NCBI RefSeq assembly: GCF_030272615.1 | Contig: NW_026729164.1 | Location: 1 to 64,000, forward strand | Direction: 5' to 3' | Origin: Cryptomeria japonica | Lineage: Eukaryota > Streptophyta > Pinopsida > Cupressales > Cupressaceae | Length of the DNA stretch: 64,000 nt | In this document: positions 39,987-51,439 of the stretch, one piece after another | Layout of the letters: the number at the start of each line of letters is the position of its first letter | Position numbering within the stretch: the stretch's first letter is position 1 | Translations under genes and position numbers: made by a program | Notes under the pieces: generated by a model | Database searches by the model: none | What the model saw: only the letters and a program-made list of their open reading frames with translations | Told to the model about the DNA's origin: nothing

Positions 39987-41850
39987 TGTAGTCACATAAA
40001 TCTGTCCACTTAATTAAATGAATACTTAGTATTTATTTGATTATTTAACCATCAATTAATAATTAATTAAATTAATATTTAATTAATTCATCTTAACCCT
40101 ATTCTCCTATTAATTAAATAAATTATTCAATTTATTTGATTTAATTCACTTAACCAAATTCAGACCATTAATTAAATAAATAAATCATATTTATTTAATT
40201 AAAATATTCTCTCACATTTAAATAAATTAATATTTATTTAAATCCCCCAAAATCCCACCTCTCACATTTAAATAAATTAACATTTATTTAAATCACCTTT
40301 ATCCTCTACCCACTTGTATTTTCCTACAAAAGCAAGTTGCACAATTATTTTAAATAAATAAATCATTTATTTAAAATCACCTTTATCCTCCACCCACTTG
40401 TATTTTCCTACAAAAGCAAGTTGCACAACTATTTTAAATAAATTATTTATTTAAAATCCTATTTATCCTCACCCACTTGAAACCTTTAATGGTTTCCCTT
40501 AAAGTAGTCAAACTTGATGGCTTTAAAGTCTTCAAACTTGATTGCTTCCTTCTATAATCTTCTTAAGACTTTAATGGTTTTCCTTAAAGTCTTCAAGCCT
40601 TTAATGGTTCCCCTCAAAGTCTTCAAGCATTTTAATGCTTTATCTTCCTTTTTCTCATTTAAATAAATTAATATTTATTTGAATATTTATCCAAATACAA
40701 CTTGCACACATTTATTGAAATAAATGAATTTTTATTTTAATAAAATCCTATTTTCCCTCACCCACCAAATCCACTTGCAAAATCTAATCCCCTTCTAGAT
40801 TCTTCTAACCCCTTCCTAATTAACTTAATCCATCCCCTAATTATTGTCACATTCCTAAGCAAAATGGAGTCACTTCTCAAAGCCTAAAAGTCTTTGATAA
40901 CCATTAAAGGCTTTCAACCTTCAAGCACTAAATGTCTCAAAGTCTTGGATAACCTTTGAAAGCTTCCAACCTTCAACCACTAAATGGCTCAAAGTCTTTG
41001 AAAACCATTGAAGGCTTCCAACCTTCAACCACTTAATCCCCAAAGTCTCCAATAACCATTAATGGTTAATTCAACCCTCCCACATGGTTAAAACATTTGT
41101 TTTGACTCAACCTCTACCCAACCCAAAGGTCTCATCAGGCCATTAATGCTTTGACCATGATTATCTCTTAAACATTTGCACAAAGGTTTATCCTTGGATT
41201 AACTCTTAATCCAGTGGGTAATCTTAATTTAGACTTGACCCTTACCTTCTAGATAACCATGAGGTCTTCTCAGGCCTTTAATGCCTCCAACCTCTTCTCT
41301 CAACCCAATCCTATGTTGACACTTGTCACCATTTTATTGGTGCCAATTGTGCACATGGATCCCCAACTTTCAATCCTAACCCTTGTTAAGATTGCTCAAT
41401 CTTAACCCTTCATTTCCCTATTTCTTCTATAAATAGAACCCTTCTCCTCAAGCAAAAAGAGAAGCATTTTAGAGTATTGTTGTTATACTGGCATTAGCAT
41501 AGAGCTTTTTCATAGCATCACTATCTACTCTAGCATAGTATTTAGCTTTTCATTTCATATTTGAAGCTTAGTATTAAATCTCAATCCTCCATAAGCATCC
41601 ATAGTGCAAAAAGCTGCTGAGAGCTACACTCATTTGGGACTTGGAGAGGAGAGGAACAAGGGAGGAGCAACTATGAGCATCTTGATTAGCTATTTCATTT
41701 TATGTTTATATGCTTTCTATTTCATGCTTAATATCTCTCTTGATATGCCTGTTTAGGATAATCTTTTGTTGCTAACACTAACGTTTGTTTCTTGTGCTCT
41801 TGTGTGTGTTGCCATCAAACAGATTTTCTAATCCTTTTTGCAGAGCATCA
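39987..41850 (+). repeat. E3 3' LTR
   Basis: Direct repeat of 25757-27618. It differs by a 2-bp insertion (TTCTCTCACA) and about four substitutions. Ends GCAGAGCATCA, followed by the target duplication GTATC (41851-41855) and then copia element C. Confidence 0.93.
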
Positions 41851-41902
41851 GTATCAAAGCTAAGTCCTCTTTTGCAGAAGTTTAACAACTTGAGGAGATC
41901 CA

Positions 41903-43243
41903 ATGTCTACTAACTATTTTAGGAAGGACAGTCCTAAACTTGATGGAACTAACTATGGGATATGGAAGACCAGAATGGAGACAAATCTAAATTGCATTGG
42001 AAAGGACATCTGGGATGTTACAAAGAATGGTTATACTGCTGCTACTCTAGGTCAGCTTGCTCCTAATAACTTCACTAAAGATGAAGAAAATGATTGCAAA
42101 GCAAGAGAAGCACTTTTGAGCGCATTCACAGATCAGCAAATCATGGGATTATCAGACAAATCAACTGCTAAAGCTATTTGGGATCATTTGGAAACACTAA
42201 ATGAAGGAGATTCCATAGTCAAAATTGCAAAACTTGAAAGCTTTTGGGTCAGGTATGAAAATCTGAAAATGGAGGAAGATGAAAGAATTTTTGCTTTTAT
42301 GGAAAGAGTAAATGAAATTGTTTTGGATATAAAATGTTGTGGAGGAACCTTAAGTGAAGATGAAATTGTTTCAAAAGTTTTAAGAGGATTGCCACTGGCA
42401 TACAAAATGAAAGTTACTGCTATAAATTAATTAAGAACAATGCCTAATACATCAGTAACTAGGGATACATTGATTGGAAAACTTTCAGCCTTTGAAATTG
42501 AGGAATTTGGTCCTGTTGCTACAATAGAGACAGCTTTATCTTTCAAAGCATCAACATCATCTGCATCATCATTTGACAAATCTAATTGGAAAGCCTTTTA
42601 TGCAAGAGAACTTGAGGAAAGTAAGAAAGAACTTGAAGAACTTGAAGCACTATTTGCAAGAAAAATGCCTAAAGGTCCAGTTGGAAGTAAATATGAAGGT
42701 AAAGCACCCTTTAAATGTTTTAACTACAATAAGATTCATCATATGGCTTCAAGATGCCCTAATAGACATGCTAGACTAAGAGAAGAAGCTAGAAGGACAT
42801 ACAAGCCTAACCCTAAATATCAAAGATACAAATTCAAGAAAAATAAGGACAAATCTTGTTATGTTGTTGATGAAGGAGTAACTGATGATTTTGATGAAGA
42901 TCCGGTAGACAATGGATGGGTTTTTGTTTCTATAATAGAAGATCAACTGGCACCTACAGTGAAACCGGTAGAACAAACCTTGGCAGCTAAAATTGAGGTA
43001 AAGGATGAATGGATAATTGATTCTGGATGTTCACATCATATGACAGGAGACAAAGGAAAATTCTTGAACTTTCAAGAATACAATGGTGGTTTAGTAAGAT
43101 TTGGAGATGACAAAGCTTGTCAGATCAAAGGTAAGGGTTCAATATCTCTTGACGGTAAACATAATACTGACAATGTCTACTATGTTGAAGGATTAAAGCA
43201 CAATCTTTTGAGTGTTGGTCAATTAGTTGAGAAAGGATTTTAG
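41903..43243 (+). pseudogene. gag: C Gag and protease (copia)
   Basis: ATG at 41903 opens Gag (LDGTNYGIWKTRMETNL, DEIVSKVLRGLPLAYK). A stop and shift near 42428 move to the frame from 42440. The nucleocapsid knuckle reads CFNYNKIHHMASRC, with the second Cys changed to Tyr. The protease follows with WIIDSGCSHHMTGDKGKF (D-S-G) and GLKHNLLSVGQL. Ends at a TAG by 43243. It would supply particle protein and processing for element C. Confidence 0.87.
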
Positions 43244-44390
43244 TTACAATTTAAGAATGGAAAATGCAAAATCTTGAATAGAACTAGTTTAGAAATTGCA
43301 ATCAGGTAATAAGACTAGAGGTAATATCTTTCATTTGAATAACAATGAGAAGACATGTTTGATTGCACATATAGATGAAAGTTGGCTATGACACAAGAGA
43401 CTCTATCATGTAAACTTTGATTGCATAGTAAACATTAGTACTACTAAGGCAGTTAGAGATTTACCTAAGATTTTCAAACCTCACAATACAGTATGTAAGG
43501 AATGTCAATTTGGAAAATAGGTTAGAGCTAGTTTCAAAAGTATTCCAGAGAAATCTAATAATGCTCTTGATTTAATTCACACTAATTTATGTGGTCTAGC
43601 TAGAACTAAAATCTTACAAGGTGATAGATATTTCATGCTAATCATTGATGACTATTCTAGAATGTGTTGGGTTACTTTTCTCAGAGAAAAATCAGAAGCA
43701 CTTGGAAAGTTCAAACTATTCAAAGCAATGGTTGAAAATGAAATCGGTAAGAAAATCAAATGTTTAAGATCAGATCAAGGAGGAGAATTCACATCTAAGG
43801 AGTTTAATACATTCCGTGAAGTGAATGGAATTAGAAGATAGCTATCAGCACCTCAGACACCTCAGCAAAATGGAGTTGTTGAAAGGATAAATAGAACTAT
43901 CTTGGATGCTGCTAGAAGTATGCTATCAGAAGCAAATCTACCACATGTACATTGGAGAGAGGCAGTAAGTACAGCGATCTATACATTCAACAAAGTTCAC
44001 ATCAAAGGTGAAACCGGTAAGACCCATCATGAACTATGGTTTGGTATCACTCCTACTCTTAAATATTGCAAAATATTTGGAAGCAAATGCTACATTAGAA
44101 GAGATAAGTATATTGGGAAATTTGATCCTAGAAGTGATGAAGGTATATTTCTTGGTTAGTCATCTAAGAGTAAAGCATATAGATGTTTTAACAAGAGATT
44201 GCAGAAAATTGTTGAAAGTACAAATGTAAAGATTGATGAACAATTCAGAGGAACTTCAAGGTACATAGATTCTGAACCGGCAAAAGAAATTCTAATAAAT
44301 GAACCTACACTGAATCCACTGGTACAGAGTGAACATCCAGTTACACCAGTATCATCTGAAAATTCCACTGTGACTGAGGAACAATAGTAA
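43244..44390 (+). pseudogene. pol: C integrase (copia)
   Basis: Degraded pre-integrase zinc region (43380-43520; CKECQFG near the end), then core LIIDDYSRMCWVTFL (Asp), CLRSDQGGEF (Asp), QQNGVVERINRT (Glu), followed by HELWFGITPTL and KCYIRRD. Stops at 43841 and 44159 split it. Copia order (integrase before RT) is clear. Confidence 0.86.
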
Positions 44391-45230
44391 ACAAAGACAC
44401 CCCAGTATATAAGATTGAATCATTCTGAAGATCAAATAATTGGAAACAAATACAAAGGAGTTATGACAAGAGGAAGATTGGCAAATGAAGAGGTATGTCT
44501 TATTTCTCAAATTGAACCATCATCAAATTAATGAGGCATGTGAAGATAAATAGTGGACTAAAGCTATGGAAGAAGAATTAGAGAAAATTGAGAAAATAAC
44601 ACTTGGACATTAGTTCCCCGGCCTAAAGATAAAAATGTAATTTGAACAAAATGGGTATTTAGAAACAAACTTAATGAAGATGGAAAGGTTATCAGAAATA
44701 AAGCAAGACTAGTGTGTAAGGGATATTCTCAAAAGGAAGGAATTGACTATAATGAAACCTTTGCACCGATAGCTAGAGTTGAGGCAGTTAGATTGTTTTT
44801 AGCCTTTTCAGCACATAAGAACTACAAAGTATATCAAATGGATATTAAATGTGCATTTTTGAATGGAGATCTTGAGGAGGAAGTTTACATTGAACAACCC
44901 GATGGATTTTATTTGACAGATGATAACGATATGGTTTGCAGGTTAAAGAAAGCTTTGAATGGATTAAAGAAAGCCCCAAGGGCTTGGTCTGCTAGATTGG
45001 ATAAGTATCTTTTGAAAATTGGTTTTTCTAAAGGTAATGCTGATAGTAACTTATACTACAAAGTGACTGATGATGACATCTTAGCTATAGAAGTTTTTGT
45101 TGATGATATAGTATTTGGAGGAGAAGATGGATTGTGTAAAGACTTTTCTATCAAAATGCAACAAGAATTTGAAATGTCTATGATTGGTGAAATAAGATTC
45201 TTTTTAGGATTGCAGATTTCATAGACTGAA
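44391..45230 (+). pseudogene. pol: C reverse transcriptase (copia)
   Basis: RT motifs: [64 protein letters not shown] (catalytic VDD) and IRFFLGLQI. The N-terminal linker (44520-44700) is frame-shifted. Ends near a TAG at 45222. Confidence 0.88.
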
Positions 45231-46029
45231 AAAGGTATATTCTTGAGTCAATCAAAATACTTAAAAGAGTTACTTAAGAAATTTGGAATGGAGAACTCTA
45301 AACCAGTAAGCACACCTATGACTACAAATGACAAACTATCTTTAAGAGATATATCTACACCAGTTAATCCAACAAGGTACAAATCTATGATAGGAGGTTT
45401 ACTGTATTTAACACAAACAAGACCTGATATCATGAATGCAGTATGTATTGTTTCAAGATTTCAGAGTAATCCTAGAGAAAATCATCAATCAACTGTAAAA
45501 AAGATTTTTTGGTACTTACAAGGCACTACAAATCTTGGATTATGGTATCCTAGAGATGAAAACTTTGACCTATGTACATACAAAGATGCAAATTGGGTAG
45601 GACATGTGGATGATAGAAAAAGCACCACCGGAGGAGCATTTTTTCTTGGTTGAGTAAGAAATAGAGTTGTGCATCTTTATCAACAGTAGAATCAAAATAT
45701 GTTGCAGCAGCAACAAACTGTACACAGGTACTTTGGCTTAAACAAATGTTGAAAGACTTAAAGGTAAAATGCAAGGAACCTATAACTATCTATTGTGATA
45801 ACACAACAACAATTGATATATCTAAGAACCCGGTATTACATTCTAAAACAAAACATGTTTCTATCAAACTGAATTTTCTAAGGGAAAAAGTTGAAGCAAA
45901 AGAAATACAACTGGTTTATGTGAATACTAAAGAATAGCTTGTAGATATTTTCACTAAACCTTTGCCTAAGGAGACTTTTGAGTATCTCAGAGAACAGCTT
46001 GGGGTCTTACCCCCACCGGTAGATACTTA
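45231..46029 (+). pseudogene. pol: C RT end and RNase H (copia)
   Basis: YLKELLKKFGMENSKPVSTP, MIGGLLYLTQTRPDIM, GLWYPRDENFDLCTYKDANW and DRKSTTGGAFFLG, then frame changes; ITIYCDNTTTIDISKNPVLH and SIKLNFLREKVE mark the RNase H end. The final residues are close to a TAG near 46028. Several nonsense changes. Confidence 0.85.
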
Positions 46030-46378
46030 GAGAGTTGATGTCTATCATCAATCGACAGAACTAACAGAGATATATTCTTACTCTGGCTTTGATGAGGAAG
46101 CTACTTCTCAAGGGGAGTATTTGATATAGTCAAATTGGTTGGTATTTTGTATGTAATAGTTGGTATGTTGTAACTTTGGCATTTGATGTCAAAGGGGGAG
46201 AAATATCTATGGAAAAACACATTATCTTGGTATAGAAAAACATAAAAAAACTCATGTTACTCTTAGGGGGAGAGATTGTTACTTTGAGAAGATTATTGGT
46301 TTTTATACTTGGCATTTCTATTTTGGCACTTTGATGGTTTTTCCATCTTGTGTTGCCATCAATGCCAAAGGGGGAGAT
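46030..46378 (+). other. C 3' region with multiple polypurine tracts
   Basis: Purine runs CTCAAGGGGAG (46107), AAAGGGGGAGAAAT (46191), TTAGGGGGAGAGATTG (46263) and the last, CCAAAGGGGGAGAT (46364-46378), directly before the 3' LTR. Repeated tracts of this kind are reported for Sireviruses. Confidence 0.72.
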
Positions 46379-47434
46379 TGTTGGTATTTTGGTATGGTTT
46401 TGTCATTGATGTCAACACCTACTAAAAGCATTTTGGAGATCCAACAAACATTCACCTGCAAGCAAGTAACTATTGCATAGTTACTGGTATATGGTACACC
46501 AGCAGGACATAATGATCACCAGCACTTGGAATGGCATGGAAGACACTTGGTAATGTCGAATAAATCATGTGGACATCTTATCTTGGAGAATTGGTCATTG
46601 GTATATTCATATTTGCATATTTTCTTTTACTGGCAAATAGGTCCAGGGTTATCCAGGGTTACACCAGCAGGTTTATCTTTTCCAGATCAGCATGGCATGC
46701 TATGGAGATGATTAATTAATGTTGTAAATTCATTAAGCCGACATGTTCAATCAGTTATTGCATCATGTATTATATTGTTTGTAAAATGTTTTTATTGTAA
46801 TATCTTGTAGAGCCGACCTACTAAAATTGGTCTTACGTTATGGTATAAATGTAAGGTCTTAATTGTAAGATTGAATGTGGAATGTGAAGAAGGTATATTA
46901 TGAAGGGATATGCGAGATTAAGTAGAGCTATACACAAAGATATCATTTGAAAGTGAAGCTAGGTTTTTGTGAAGGCATATTAGCATTACACCGATACTGA
47001 TTCCAGCATATGAAGATGCTATTTTGTGTAGTACATTCTTATTGGATTTAACCATCCAATTATAGTCAGTGTGACTCCCATTTGTGTTTGAGTAGTGAGC
47101 TCTAGGCGCTTGGCCTTTCTGCATGTGCAAACCCCATTTATGTACACTTACTATCTACAATAGTATCATTTGATTGTAGGTAAGGTTTCCCACTGTGGTT
47201 TTTCCCCTTATAGGGTTTCCACGTACAAACATTGGTGTCATGTGTTTTGGATGATTTTATCTTTTGGTTTTATGCATTAATCTTTACCGGTATTACATTT
47301 ATCTGTTAAATCTGTCCACTGGTATAATAGACTGCCTCACCAGTATTAAAGCAGTAATTGATTAAGTTGTTTTTGGTTTAAAGTTTTAGACAACTGATTA
47401 ACCCCCCCTCCTCAGTAGTCCTCGGGACCTAACA
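46379..47434 (+). repeat. C 3' LTR
   Basis: Direct repeat of 24689-25747, starting TGTTGGTATTTTGGTATGG and ending GGGACCTAACA. Followed by the TSD TTACA (47435-47439) and E1's ISRTLVGYELNY. Confidence 0.9.
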
Positions 47435-47439
47435 TTACA

Positions 47440-47779
47440 TCAGTAGAACTCTTGTTGGCTATGAACTAAATTATAAATCAATAGAGGAAGACATGTCTAG
47501 TAGTTGTATTTGCAACTCAGAAGCTACGACATTATATGCTGACGCATTCTATGAAGCTAATAGAAAAGATAGATCCACTAAAGTATTTGCTGAACAAGCC
47601 AACTTTGATAGGCAGATTAGCCAAATGGGTTATGATACTAAGTGAATTTGATATAGAGTATGTTGATTGAAAAGCTATCAAAGGATAGGTCATTACTGAT
47701 AAATTAGTTGAAACACCTTTACAAAATGACATATCATTGCATATTGAATTTCCTGATGCAGACATTCTGACAATAAGTA
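47440..47779 (+). pseudogene. pol: E1 RNase H, resumed after C
   Basis: TCAGTAGAACTCTTGTTGGC encodes SRTLVGYELNY, directly continuing AVCY from 24683. A frameshift after EE changes frame, then KIDPLKYLLNKPTLIGRLAKW and MILSEFDIEYVD appear with stops at the following K and at GY. Confidence 0.8.
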
Positions 47780-48200
47780 CAAAATTTTGGGAATTATACT
47801 TTGATGGTTCTTATACACAATATGGATCAGGCACAGAAATTTTATTCATCACATCTCAGGGACAGACAATTCCAAAATCATATAGATTATGGTTTCCATG
47901 CACACATAATATTGCAGAATATGAAGCACTGACTATTGGGCACAAATTGGCTATTGAATGGAATATCAAGGAATTACATGTTTATGGTGATTCACAGCTT
48001 ATCATCAACCAAATAAATGATGATTATCAAACTAAGGATGACAAGCTCATGCCCTACAAACATCTGGTAGAAGAGTTTAAAGAACACTTTGCAGAAATAT
48101 CATTTACTCAAATCCCAAGAAATAAGAATAAAGAAGCAGATACAATGGCTACAATAGCATCTCTTGCAGAATCAGGAGAATCAACAGCATTACGAATTCC
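47780..48200 (+). pseudogene. pol: E1 archaeal-type RNase H
   Basis: WELYFDGSYTQYGSG, NIAEYEALTIGHKLAIEW, VYGDSQLIINQINDDYQTK and KEADTMATIAS keep the four acidic positions (D, E, D, D) in order. This second RNase H, besides the one cut by C, marks the Tat/Ogre lineage. The frame is open from 47737 to 48603. Confidence 0.85.
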
Positions 48201-49535
48201 TCATGGAAGATATCTTAACCCCTCCCATTCAATCCCAACATACCTACATGATTTGTCATATATCAAGGATCAATCAATCCTTATATGGCCAAACCTATCA
48301 GTACTAAAAGAGAATATCCTTGCTCCTGACCTATATCGCAATCAAAGAAGAAATCTTATCTGTCAGTCATCCCATTATACTATTATTGCTGATACCTTAT
48401 ATATGCGAGGTCTAGATAGTACTTTATTGAGATGTCTTGAACAAGAAGAATCTAAAAAAGTTCTTAACAAAGTACACACAAGTATTTATGGCACACACTC
48501 AAGTGGATTAACACTAGATAAGAAACTTCTTCATATGGGTTACTATTGGCCTACTATGGAGAGAGATTCATTCACATATACCAAGAAATGCAAACAATGT
48601 TAGATCCATGGGAATCTCATTCATGGTCCAACACAAGAATTGTATCCTATGGCCGGATCATGGTCATTTTCTCAATGGGGCCTTGATTTGGTAGGAAAGA
48701 TAAATCCTTCATCTTCTAATGGACATATGTTCATTCTGACTGCTATTGAATATTTCACTAAATGGATTCAAGCAGTACCTCTGACAAAAGTGACAGGAAA
48801 ACAAATATCATCATTCATCTTGAATTATATAATATGTCACTATGTAGTTCCTATGACCATTATCACTGACAATGGATGACCATTTAAGAATCAAGATGTG
48901 AAGGAACTATGTGAGCAGTTTCATATGCAACATAGGTTTTCTACTCCATATTATCCACAAGGAAATGGTCAAGCTGAGGCATCAAACAAGACTATCTTGA
49001 AAATCTTGAAGAAAACAGTCAATGACGCTGGAAAAGACTAGCACATTCAGCTGAATCCTGCTCTTTGGGCATATCAAACCAGCATCTACACACCAACAAG
49101 GGTAACTCCATATTGTTTAGTCTATGGATCAGAAGCCATCTTACCCATAGAAGTAGAGATACCTTCTCTATGGGTTTCCTTGAAAGGTCTTATACCAGAA
49201 GAAGAAAACCAAGTCTCTAGACTCCAAGAACTTGAACTGATCCAGGAACGTCGCCAAAATGCAACAGATCATTTGAAAGTATATCAACAAAGAATGGCAA
49301 GAAGTTATAATAATAGAGTCAAGCCACACATTTTTAGATTGGAGATATAGTTCTAAGGGAGAATCCATGAAATTAGCAAGACTGAGAAAAGAAGGGTAAA
49401 TTTGAACCAAATTGGCTAGGACCTTTTGTCATAGTAGTAGCATATGGCTCAAGAGCATACAAGTTATCCACCCCTGAAGGTGATTGGTTTGATGAACCTA
49501 TCAATTATATTCATCTCAAGAAATTCTATGCTTGA
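48201..49535 (+). pseudogene. pol: E1 integrase
   Basis: Zinc segment (SIYGTHSSGLTLDKKLL, KKCKQC then TAG), core WSFSQWGLDLVGKINPSSSNG (Asp), MTIITDNG (Asp; the next codon TGA replaces a coding codon) and GNGQAEASNKTI (Glu). C terminus NWLGPFVIVV and HLKKFYA before TGA at 49533-49535. Stops at 48601, 48877 and 49039 and a shift near 49345 inactivate it. Confidence 0.87.
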
Positions 49536-49669
49536 GATGTAAAGTCCTGAAAAAAAAATCAATAAAAAGCATATAAAGTCCTAAAGAAATCAGTAAAAAT
49601 CAGAAAAGCAGAAAATCCCTAAAAAGCATAAAACAGTGAAAAAATAAAAAAAATGCAATAAATTTAGAT
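49536..49669 (+). other. E1 post-pol stretch: no gene
   Basis: A-rich, with AAAAATCA(G/A)(A/T)AAA-type words similar to those after pol in E3. Leads to the conserved hairpin. Confidence 0.5.
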
Positions 49670-49700
49670 GGTGAAAACTTGGTAAACAAGTGCTATCTAA
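49670..49700 (+). ncRNA. Conserved post-pol hairpin, E1 copy
   Basis: GATGGTGAAAACTTGG then TAAACAAGTGCT. Stem ACTTG (49677-49681) with CAAGT (49687-49691) around GTAAA. Compared with E3 (ACCTG/CAGGT) one base pair changed from C-G to T-A on both sides. Confidence 0.66.
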
Positions 49701-50355
49701 AAAGTAAGTTCCTCCATCTATGAGATCACTTTGTGCACCTATCCACTCCATCATATCCAATCTATCACCTCCATCTATCTAGCTCATCCATTCCATCTTT
49801 CGCATCCATTGCTCTAAACCATTAGCAGGAAATATGCAGCTTACCAATAGTTATCAATCTTTGACAAACATGTCATAGTCACTGTCTTAGATTTTATCAT
49901 AATCAATCAATCTGCATTTGTAACCTGCCATGGTTTGGATCTTGATCAATTCATACATCCATAATAAATTTTTGCTTCCGCTGGGGAAAAAATCCTAATT
50001 CCTTTTGTTAAGGTGATCTTTTAAATCTTTGAAAATCCAAAAACATTTAGAAAACTTAGAAAAACCAAAAACACCTAGGGTTTCGAGATAGTTAACAAGC
50101 AACAAAGATCAAGGTACTTCATGATAACTAAATCGTGAAACTCAGAAAACAAAGAATCAACCAGCAAGTAATAAAGGATTATCCAAGATCATTCATCAAG
50201 ATGATTATATCAGTTAATGACCATTAGAACATGTGAATGACATGCAAGATTCAATGTTTATTTCTTGATTTTATTGCTAATCATGTACTCTATGTGACTC
50301 AATGATGTCCATGACTAGAGAAGATATGATGGGGCATGATTATTTTCTTTGATTG
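49701..50355 (+). other. E1 3' region: no gene
   Basis: AT-rich, rich in CATCCA, ATCAAT and AAAAAC words; no coding supported. Leads into the conserved module. Confidence 0.5.
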
Positions 50356-50612
50356 TTGTTTGTGGTTTATCTCTTATTAAGGTATGTACTTGTCTAAGGA
50401 TATGATCGGCAAAAGATCAAGGAGGACGTTCCAAGTCATGCATGAAAGGAGATAATCCTTGTTTGTTCTGCAAGCAATACTCAGGTCAACTTGATTCATT
50501 ATATCAAGTTGCTTGTATTAACTTGCTATATCAAAATCCATGTAAGAAATACTCAGGTCATCTTGGATCATTATGTCAAGTTGCTTGTATTTTCTTACAA
50601 CATTTTAAAGCT
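50356..50612 (+). ncRNA. Conserved tandem hairpin module, E1 copy
   Basis: Closely matches E3 38676-38925. First unit: CAACTTGAT (50487-50495) and ATCAAGTTG (50503-50511), with the loop changed from CCATTAT to TCATTAT and the stem kept. Second unit: CTTG (50562-50565) and CAAG (50577-50580). Upstream AAGGAGGACGTTCCAAGTCATG and downstream CATTTTAAAGCTCAATG are also shared. Confidence 0.62.
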
Positions 50613-51439
50613 CAATGCTAAAATCAAGCACTATTACAAGACAAGCATATGAAGAATGGCAGTATCATTTTTAGTTAGAGCATTTTTAGATTAGTTCATT
50701 ATTCATCTGCATTATAAGCATCTCATTTCATTCATAGATCAAGAGTCCGAATAAAGATTGAGTATACTAAAACAAAAAAAACAAAAAAAAAATTGCATTT
50801 GACATTGTAGGTGCATTCATTTTTATTAATTATTTTTTTAAAAATCATCATCCATTTCAATTAGTTTGCATTCAATTTAGTACATTTCATTAATCATGTA
50901 GTATATCATCATTATTATTTACATTATCATTTCATTAAAGATCATTCAGTTGCATCTTTGCACTTAGATTCATAATCATCATAAGCATTACTGATAAAAA
51001 ATCAAAAACATTTGAATAACATATTCCATACTCATTCATTTGCATTCTCATGTAGATCATTGCATTTGCATCATTTAAGTTAGTCATCATTTTCTTTTGC
51101 ATCTATGATCATCAAAATCAAAAATAAAAAAACATTTATCATTACATCATCATATAGAGCATCATCATGAAGAGAAAAGATCATAACATCATCCATATAA
51201 ATCAATGCATATAGTTCATCATAAAATAGAGTAACATGCATAATAAAGATCATCATCATATAGAGTCCATGTCAGCATATAGATCATCATAAAAATAGTA
51301 AAAATTCCAAGTATACAATGATACCAGATCAAAAGTACAAATGTCTCATCAATACAAAGTCAAGTCATGGTTGTCCTGTACTACTACCACTTGACTTTGT
51401 TCATCTTTATGGCTGTGGGTGAGAAGATCCTCCAAATGT
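50613..51439 (+). other. E1 3' region: low-complexity CATCAT/CATTT stretch
   Basis: No gene. Long run of degenerate CATCAT, TTCATT and TTTGCAT words, with poly-A at about 50772-50791. It lies downstream of the antisense PMD gene, where its transcript would end. Confidence 0.5.

Larger units (their letters stand above)
25757..41850 (+). mobile_element. E3: young, nearly intact Tat/Ogre-type element, nested in C
   Basis: 16,094 bp, TSD GTATC. LTRs are 25757-27618 and 39987-41850, identical but for about 4 substitutions and one 2-bp indel. It has a leader, pre-gag ORF, a 2428-codon gag-pol frame with a single TAG, and a 2.4-kb 3' region with conserved hairpins. Unlike E1 and E2 there is no recognisable antisense PMD gene. 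It is the youngest insertion and may be recently active, or dead by only one codon. Confidence 0.93.
24689..47434 (+). mobile_element. C: Sirevirus-like Ty1/copia element, nested in E1
   Basis: LTRs at 24689-25747 and 46379-47434; TSD TTACA at 24684-24688 and 47435-47439, lying in the E1 RNase H. The internal order protease-integrase-RT-RNase H is the copia order. Gag, the GLKHNLLSVGQL motif, RT sequence and several AGGGGGAG tracts before the 3' LTR suggest the Sirevirus group. Without the E3 insertion it is about 6.6 kb. Many stops and frameshifts; LTRs differ by roughly 5% by eye. Confidence 0.88.

Noticed and set aside
39609-39991. Small ORFs before the E3 3' LTR as a remnant PMD or envelope gene
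   Set aside because: No PMD motifs on either strand, no signal peptide followed by a credible transmembrane layout, and no sister homologue.
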